Notes under the pieces: generated by a model
The model's database searches: none
What the model was told of the DNA's origin: nothing
Seen by the model: the letters and a program-made list of their open reading frames with translations, nothing else
In this document: positions 57,454-64,000 of the stretch, piece after piece
How the letters are laid out: each line of letters begins with the position of its first letter
How positions within the stretch are numbered: the first letter of the stretch is position 1
Made by a program: the position numbers and the translations under genes
Source of the DNA: Isoperla grammatica
Lineage: Eukaryota > Arthropoda > Insecta > Plecoptera > Perlodidae
DNA length: 64,000 nucleotides
Direction of reading: 5' to 3'
Assembly (NCBI GenBank): GCA_945910005.1
Contig: OX246741.1
Span: 34,315,488-34,379,487 of the forward strand

Positions 57454-59752
57454 CATGCAAGTAGTCCAAACTGAAGGTCAAAGTCATCATATTAATTTGT
57501 CGCTTTTGCAGATTTAGGGGTGTAATAACTCTGAGGGGGTTGAAGATAACCATCCAATTCTTTATGCATAATATACTCTTTGGCCTTGTGTAATAGGAAA
57601 AAAATACAATCTTTTGTTTTTGTGTACCCTTCATACCCAAAAATATTCCCAAAATGTAGCGAAAGTCAAATTTTGACATTTTCAAGGTCAAGATATAGAA
57701 AAGGGGTAACTTCAAAAAAATTGAAAATTCGGTGTTTTGTTTAACTATCTGCAAAGAACAAAACTGCCAAATATTTATGTGTAACTCAATCTGGTTTAGG
57801 AGTTACAGCCCCTCTAAAAGGGCATTAATTCGCCCACTTTACCAGTAGGCGTACAGTGTGATTCTCAAATATAAAACACTATTTAGGTCAATATTTTACC
57901 AAATTACCTTTAAAAATAAATAAACATGTCTTTTCCATGTCCCGAAAATCCAGTTTACGGGGGTGGAACAAGGGGGTGATTTTTTGTGAGGACACCAATA
58001 TCTCAAAAACCGAAGATGTTTCAGACATGAAAATTTGTGGTTAGATTCTCCTTCAAAAATAAAGGAATAGTACATGTTTTACCATTTTCCTAACATCCTG
58101 TTAAGAAGGATGAAAAGGGGTGGTGCTCATACTAAAATTTGCCACCATGTTTTCACTCCTTCTCAACTGGATTTTCAGAAAATGGTAAGACTAGTATCAT
58201 TTAATTCTAAACTGAATTATCTAACTATCTTTTATCTAATCTAAACTAAATGCTGAGTTTCTCGTCCAAAACATTTTCAGTTTTTGAAATAAAATATTCA
58301 CCCCCTCCTTTTTATCCCTGTTTTCACTTGGCTTAAATTGATTTCAGAAAAATTGTAAAACATGTGTTTATTTAATCTTAAAGAAGAATCTAAATACCGA
58401 TTTTCACATCTGCAACATCATCCGTTTTCGAAATATACTTATGCTCAAAAAAAAATTCCCCCCCCCCCCCCTCTTGTAACCCCCGTTAGGGGGCTAACTG
58501 GATTTTCAAAAAATTGTAAATCAATTGTTTACCTATTTTTAAATGAGTATGTAAATATTAATACCAAATTTAACGACTAGCATGTTCCGTTTTTTAGTTT
58601 TAAAAAATCACCCCGTGTTTTCACCCCCTTACTGGATTTGCAAAAAATATTCAAATAGGCCTACTTGTTTCTTTATGTTTCAAGAAATATTTATACAAAT
58701 TTTCAAGCCTGTAGCGTTTACGGTTACCGTTACCGGTAACGATTTTGGAGGTATAGGAATCTTAAAAAAAAAAAACACCCCCGCTTCTCACCCCCATTAA
58801 CGGGATTTTCAGAAAATGGTATCACACGTGTACTACTTTGTTTTTTTAAGGTTAATCCAAATATCAATTTTTCACGGCTTTAACGGTGTCGGTTTGTTAG
58901 ATACCGGTACAGGTATCCTCATTTTAAAAACCTACCCTATTTTGACCACCATTTACTAGATTTTTGAAAAATGGTAAAATACATGTTTGTTTATGAAGAA
59001 GAATCTATGTACCAATTTTCACATCTCGAATATCTTTGGTTTTAAAGATAAAAAAATTCACCCCCTACACTGCACCACCCCTTTTCATCCTTCTTAACAG
59101 GATTTTAGGATTTTAGATAAAACATGTACTATTCCTTTATTTTTGAGGGATAATCTAAACACCAATTTTCACATCTGTAACATCTTCGGTTTTTGAGATA
59201 TTGGTGTCCTCATAAAAAATCACCCCTTTTTTCCATCCCCGTAAACTGTATTTTCGGGACATGGTAAAGACATGTTTATTTATTTTTAAAGGTAATTTGG
59301 TAAAATATTGGCCTAAATAGTGTTTTATTATTTGAGAATCACACTGTACGCCTACTGGTAAAGTGGGCGAATTACTGCCTTTTTAGAGGGGCTGTAACTC
59401 CTAAACCAGATTGAGTAGGCCTAACACATAAATATTTGGCAGTTTTGTTCTTTGCAGATAGTTAAACAAAACACCAAATTTCCAATTTTTTTGAAGTTAC
59501 CCCTTTTCTATATCTTGACCTTGAAAATGTCAAAATTTGACTTTTGCTACATTTTGGGAATATTTTTGGGTATGAAGGGTTCAGAAAAACAAAAAAACGT
59601 ATTTTTTTCCTAATACACAAGGCTAAAGAGTATATTACGCAAAAAGAATTGGATGGTTATCTTCAACCCCCTCAGAGTTATTACACCCCAAAATCTGCAA
59701 AAACGACAAATTATTATGATGACTTTGACCTTCAGTTTGGACTACTTGCATG
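57454..59752. mobile_element. Large fold-back element, 2.3 kb, TTAA flanks, in dynamin intron 5
   Basis: The left end CATGCAAGTAGTCCAAACTG and its complement at the right end start arms of about 700 bp that remain complementary with small changes (for example GAGGGGGTTGAAGATAACCA and its complement near 59655). TTAA lies at 57450-57453 and 59753-59756. The central 0.9 kb consists of diverged direct repeats of about 150 bp containing GGATTTTCAGAAAATGG and a C-run. Long composite inverted arms resemble fold-back transposons. Confidence 0.85.
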
Positions 59753-60067
59753 TTAAGAGGACGAAGGCATTAGCCGCTCCGCGCGACTCTACCCAGAGAT
59801 CGCGCCACCGTGGAACGGCACATTGGCGGTTGTAGGTGCGATGCGGTGAGGCGCGGGGTACGGTAAAGCACTCGAGGGGAGGCAAGGCGGCGTAGTGGGA
59901 AAGCATGAGTCACGTGTCCGTGCGGTATATCGTTAGGCGGTGCCGCGGCCGCGCAACCTTAGTTATTTCCTGATCAAGTTACACGGCGGTAAAATGCAAA
60001 CTCAAAGAGAGTTGTTGGTATAGGGACAATAATTGTAAATCATGACTATTTACGACGTACTAAGGGC

Positions 60068-60089
60068 TATGATTATTATTATAATTATA

Positions 60090-60145
<56 letters not shown>
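60068..60145. repeat. (TTA)n microsatellite
   Basis: An uninterrupted ATT/TTA run next to the 98-bp satellite. Confidence 0.95.
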
Positions 60146-60146
<1 letters not shown>

Positions 60147-60228
60147 ATTTTTTTTTAATATTATTATTGCTAAGCTACTATTGTTTTCACTTATTAATCA
60201 CAGGTTATCGATCCCTGGTCCGATTGTC

Positions 60229-61706
60229 ATTTCATTACACATTACAGTCACAGTCACACGACAGTATCTAGGTAGTCTAAAACAAACCCGCTCTCCGCGC
60301 ATCCAGGATCAGGATGCGTGGTCTGGCAGTCATTTCATTTGACATAAATCACACAACAGTATCTAGGCTAGTCTGGGACAAACCCGCTCTCCGCGCATCC
60401 AGGAGCAGGATGCGTGGTCTGCCAGTCATGACATTACACATCACAGTCACACAACAGTATCTAGGCTAGTCTGGGACAAACCCGCTCTCCGCGCATCCAG
60501 GAGCAGGATACGTGGTCTGACAGTCATGACATTACACATCACAGTCACACAACAGTATCTAGGCTAGTCTGGGACAAACCCGCTCTCCGTGCATCCAGGA
60601 GCAGGATGCGTGGTCTGACAGTCATTACATTACACATCACAGTCACACAACAGTATCTAGGCTAGTCTGGGACAAACCCGCTCTCCGCGCATCCAGGAGC
60701 AGGATGCGTGGTCTGAAAGTCATGACATTACACATCACAGTCACACAACAGTATCTAGGCTAGTCTGGGACAAACCCGCTCTCCGCGCATCCAGGAGCAG
60801 GATGCGTGGTCTGACAGTCATGACATTGCACATCACAGTCACACAACAGTATCTAGGCTAGTCTGGGACAAACCCGTTCTCCGCCCATCCAAAAGCAGGA
60901 TGCGTGGTCTGACAGTCATGACATTACACATCACAGTCACACAACAGTATCTAGGCTAGTCTGGGACAAACCCGCTCTCCGCGCATCCAGGAGCAGGATG
61001 CGTGGTCTGACAGTCATGACATTACACATCACAGTCACACAACAGTATCTAGGCTAGTCTGGGACAAACCCGCTCTCCGCGCATCCAGGAGCAGGATGCG
61101 CGGTCTGACAGTCATGACATTACACATCACAGTCACACAACAGTATCTAGGCTAGTCTGGGACAAACCCGTTCTCCGCCCATCCAGGAGCAGGATGCGTG
61201 GTCTGACAGTCATGACATTACACATCACAGTCACACAACAGTATTTAGGCTAGTCTGGGACAAACCCGCTCTCCGCGCATCCAGGAGCAGGATGCGTGGT
61301 CTGACAGTCATGACATTACACATCACAGTCACACAACAATATCTAGGCTAGTCTGGGACAAACCCGCTCTCCGCGCATCCAGGAGCAGGATGCGCGGTCT
61401 GACAGTCATGACATTACACATCACAGTCACACAACAGTATCTAGGCTAGTCTGGGAACAAACCCGCTCTCCGCGCATCCAGGAGCAGGGTGCGCGGTCTG
61501 ACAGTCATGACATTACACATCACAGTCACACAACAGTATCTAGGCTAGTCTGGGACAAACCCGCTCTCCGCGCATCCAGGAGCAGGATGCGTGGTCTGAC
61601 AGTCATGACATTACACATCACAGTCACACAACAGTATCTAGGCTAGTCTGGGACAAACCCGTTCTCCGCCCATCCAGGAGCAGGATGCGTGGTCTGACAG
61701 TCATTC
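60229..61706. repeat. 98-bp satellite array, about 15 copies
   Basis: The monomer includes CATTACACATCACAGTCACA, TCTAGGCTAGTCTGGGACAA and GCGCATCCAGGAGCAGGATG. Copies differ by a few substitutions. A subset shares CCCGTTCTCCGCCCATCC, marking subfamily amplification. The array stops at 61706 and restarts with CATTACACATCACAGTCA after about 63981, so it is interrupted by the insertion at 61707-63986. Confidence 0.95.
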
Positions 61707-61741
61707 AATAGGGAATGTGCATGAATTTGCTTTAGCTCTAA

Positions 61742-62465
61742 GGGCCGGTTTTTCAATCAGTTTTGTAATCAGTGATTAGATCAACCAGAGCTATTACCAA
61801 CTTGAGAATGCTGTGATACTGTTAGTAACCAATTATCAAACGTCTCCTAATTACTCTTATCAAATTGATAGAATTCTTATTCCAGCGACTTTAAATTCGT
61901 ATGTAAACCACATTGTATAAAAGTTCAAATCAGCAATATCATACTATTTACATACAAACTAATAAATAGCTATAATTTATATTGGTCAACATGTGTATTA
62001 TGATGCAATAGTGTTTTGTTCAGGTAAAAAAACACACCTTTCAACAGTGATTTGAAAGAATTTGGTACAGACAGAGCATTGTTGTCTAAACACTGGATGG
62101 ACCATCAATTTACCAAAGGCTGGTTAGGTACTTCCACGGCCTCTTTTAGGTTGCATAATTTAATATCTTTGAGAGCTTGACAAATGACTTCACTCATCTC
62201 AAGCAATAATAGCCAACCAGGAAAACATATACATACACTATTTTATTTCCTATTTTTCAAACATGCAGGCTTATGAATTCAATAAATTAAAACTGAGTGG
62301 TGTTTTTTATAATTGTTATCATATAGGCCTACAAAATTAGTTTGAACTAAAAAAAACAAACATTTTTAATGTGTTTGGGTTGCATCTACATTTTACATTG
62401 ACAATGTTGGTACAAGCCTTGGTTAGCCCAACCACTGATTAAAAAACTGATTGAAAAACCGGCCC
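61742..62465. mobile_element. Harbinger-like MITE, 724 bp, TAA duplication
   Basis: Inverted ends begin GGGCCGGTTTTTCAATCAGT and are flanked by TAA on both sides (61739-61741, 62466-62468), matching the TWA target preference of PIF/Harbinger. The arms extend about 45 bp. No transposase. Confidence 0.8.
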
Positions 62466-62950
62466 TAAAGGTACGTGGAATATATTGTTATTCATCTAAA
62501 GACATCACAAACCTAATTTTAAAGTTTTAAAATTAATTCATTATGCTTCTATACATGTTCAAAGAGTTTAATTATCTGTTTCCCGCACTATTATTTTTAA
62601 ACGGTATGTGACGTCACAATCCATGAAAATCACTGCTTATATGAATGACTTTGCATATAACCTCCTTGGAATTCGCCACCGCCTCCTAGACGAAACAATC
62701 AAATTTTCAAGGTTATCAAGCTAACCTTGTCAAAATTTTTACTCAAGCCGTTGTCAAGTCTGCTTCAGATGAATAACAACACCCAATATTTACTGATATT
62801 CTATGAAAATAGGTTTGGTATAAAGTAATTGGGCTTCAAAATTTATTACTAGGCGTACTAGACATTAATTCGATTTTATATGATTATGGATATGATAATT
62901 TACAAATAAGCGTTATTGTATTTATCATTTTATGATTGGTTGATTGCTGA

Positions 62951-63814
62951 TATAGGCCGGACGCCGTAACAAAGAAGGTTGTGTCGTCACAACTAATTAC
63001 TCTGGCCGGCGTAGTGATATGTGGACGTTTACGCAGTGATCATCCGCGCACTATACCTGTCAGAGAGAAAATACACTGAATGGCAAGGCGGTGTTAGAAA
63101 ATACTAGCTTTGGTAGGCTGTGACTAAAAAATACTACCATCAAGAAAGCTTTGACGTCTGTGTGTTGCTAGGATACTTGATGTATTTCTTTGTCATTTGA
63201 TGGTCTGTTGTCTTTATTGCCGTTTCGTGTTTGACAGAAGTTGAGTTCACGTGGGGAAATAATGGCGGCGTTTTACGCCCGTGTTCGGTTGATTTACCCT
63301 GTAATATTATTTATGAAAATTTATTACCGATATCAAGAAACATTGACTTTGAAAACATTACTCGGGATCTTTCAGAGTGGTCATATGCGTTCCCTGTGCC
63401 TTTAGGGTACGACAATATGCAGACAGACAAAGCAATTGACAAAGGTAGGTCGTCCGTAGCTGTTCCTTCTTCATATCTTCATGCCTAGCATGATGGGACG
63501 GAACTACTTTAAATTTTCCCAAACATAATTAAGCAATTGTTAATTTATAAGTGAATATAATAGGCTTAATTAGATAATAAGAAACTAAAGTTTATTCCTG
63601 CATAATTAAACCGCAAACACATACCAAGAAGGAGAAAAATAGCATTTAATCCAGGGCCCATGTCCACCAACCTATGAAATAACAATACATGTTTACTTCT
63701 GGTAAGACAATGAGTAGTAGTCTACATTTAAGTTGGTATTACAAGGTGTGAGGTCACTTGCTATTACATCATCCGTGACGACACAACCTTCTTTGTTACG
63801 GCGTCCGGCCTATA
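62951..63814. mobile_element. TIR element, 864 bp, 40-bp perfect inverted repeats, with exon-like insert
   Basis: The arms 62951-62990 and 63775-63814 are exact complements starting TATAGGCCGGACGCCGTAAC. TATA at both borders resembles the element at 38356. The interior holds the candidate exon 63238-63444. Perfect arms suggest recent activity. Confidence 0.85.
63238..63444 (+). other. Candidate internal exon (unrecognised protein) inside a TIR element
   Basis: A pyrimidine-rich tract ending in TTTGACAG precedes an open frame that closes at AAAG|GTAGGT. The 207-nt segment is phase 1 at both ends. It encodes about 69 aa with EFTWGNNGG near the start and SEWSYAFPVPLGYDNMQ near the end. I do not recognise the protein. 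It lies between the 40-bp perfect inverted repeats at 62951-62990 and 63775-63814. It could be a transposase remnant, a captured host exon or chance. The phases do not fit the dynamin exon 5 donor (phase 2), so it is not the next dynamin exon. Confidence 0.3.
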
Positions 63815-64000
63815 CATGGCAGGTGACGTATGCCCCGTTTTTCCCGCCATAAATATGTGTGAAACTTTCAGCTCATTTTTATAAATGAAACTTTATTCTA
63901 TGTCATCGAAATAAAATATTTTTGTATTCATGAAGTCAATCCTAATCTAGTAAAATGCTATAAAAAAATCATGCATATTCCCCATTACACATCACAGTCA

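Larger units (their letters stand above)
61707..63986. mobile_element. Outer TIR insertion of about 2.3 kb interrupting the 98-bp satellite
   Basis: Left AATAGGGAATGTGCATGA and right (complement) AATGGGGAATATGCATGA form imperfect inverted ends exactly where satellite text breaks off and resumes. It encloses two further TIR elements. The boundary could shift by a few bases and no clear target duplication is visible. Confidence 0.6.

Noticed and set aside
63262..63375. ATG frame beginning MAAFYARVRLIYP inside the last TIR element
   Set aside because: It overlaps the better supported candidate exon in another frame and has no matching family.

Overview
This window is animal nuclear DNA: intron-rich genes with GT/AG splice sites, large satellite arrays and many short inverted-repeat transposons. 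The gene set (DDX24, PPP6C, a classical dynamin and an adaptor with a death domain followed by a SEFIR-like domain), and the very high density of TAGGCC/GGCCTA hexamers, suggest an invertebrate deuterostome, most likely an echinoderm. The species assignment is inference only.

Layout. (1) 1-13.4 kb holds no recognisable gene. It contains a diverged 135-bp duplication, an 89/91-bp satellite (about 1256-2293), a TIR element (2484-2927) and a 10.4-kb array of a 61-bp satellite (about 2968-13367, roughly 170 copies). Many 61-bp monomers carry a CRE-like palindrome fused to an E-box. (2) 13.4-18.1 kb holds short nonautonomous DNA transposons. (3) 18.1-31.7 kb is a head-to-head pair: a CIKS/Act1-like adaptor on the minus strand and a complete 11-exon DDX24-type RNA helicase on the plus strand, rebuilt here with every splice phase consistent (897 codons plus stop). 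Its motif II reads DETD instead of DEAD. (4) 31.7-41.2 kb is intergenic and rich in hAT-like, TTAA-flanked and TA-flanked elements. (5) 41.2-47.1 kb is a complete 7-exon PPP6C gene on the minus strand (303 codons plus stop). (6) 49.5-56.6 kb holds the first five coding exons of a classical dynamin on the plus strand. The gene runs off the right edge. Its intron 5 holds a 2.3-kb fold-back element, a 98-bp satellite and nested TIR insertions. One of these insertions contains an exon-like open frame.

The genes form two divergent pairs (CIKS-like/DDX24 and PPP6C/dynamin), with DDX24 and PPP6C convergent. They serve unrelated cell functions: immune adaptor signalling, ribosome biogenesis, phosphatase signalling and membrane fission. 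I see no operon-like logic.

The most interesting non-genic signals are: the 61-bp array with embedded CRE/E-box, which shares an 18-nt core with the end of a dispersed repeat family; the satellite array broken by nested TIR elements, one carrying a symmetric-phase candidate exon; several clean target-site duplications (8 bp for hAT, TTAA, TAA); a hAT end tandemly duplicated together with its flank; and an intronic duplication copying a DDX24 splice acceptor.
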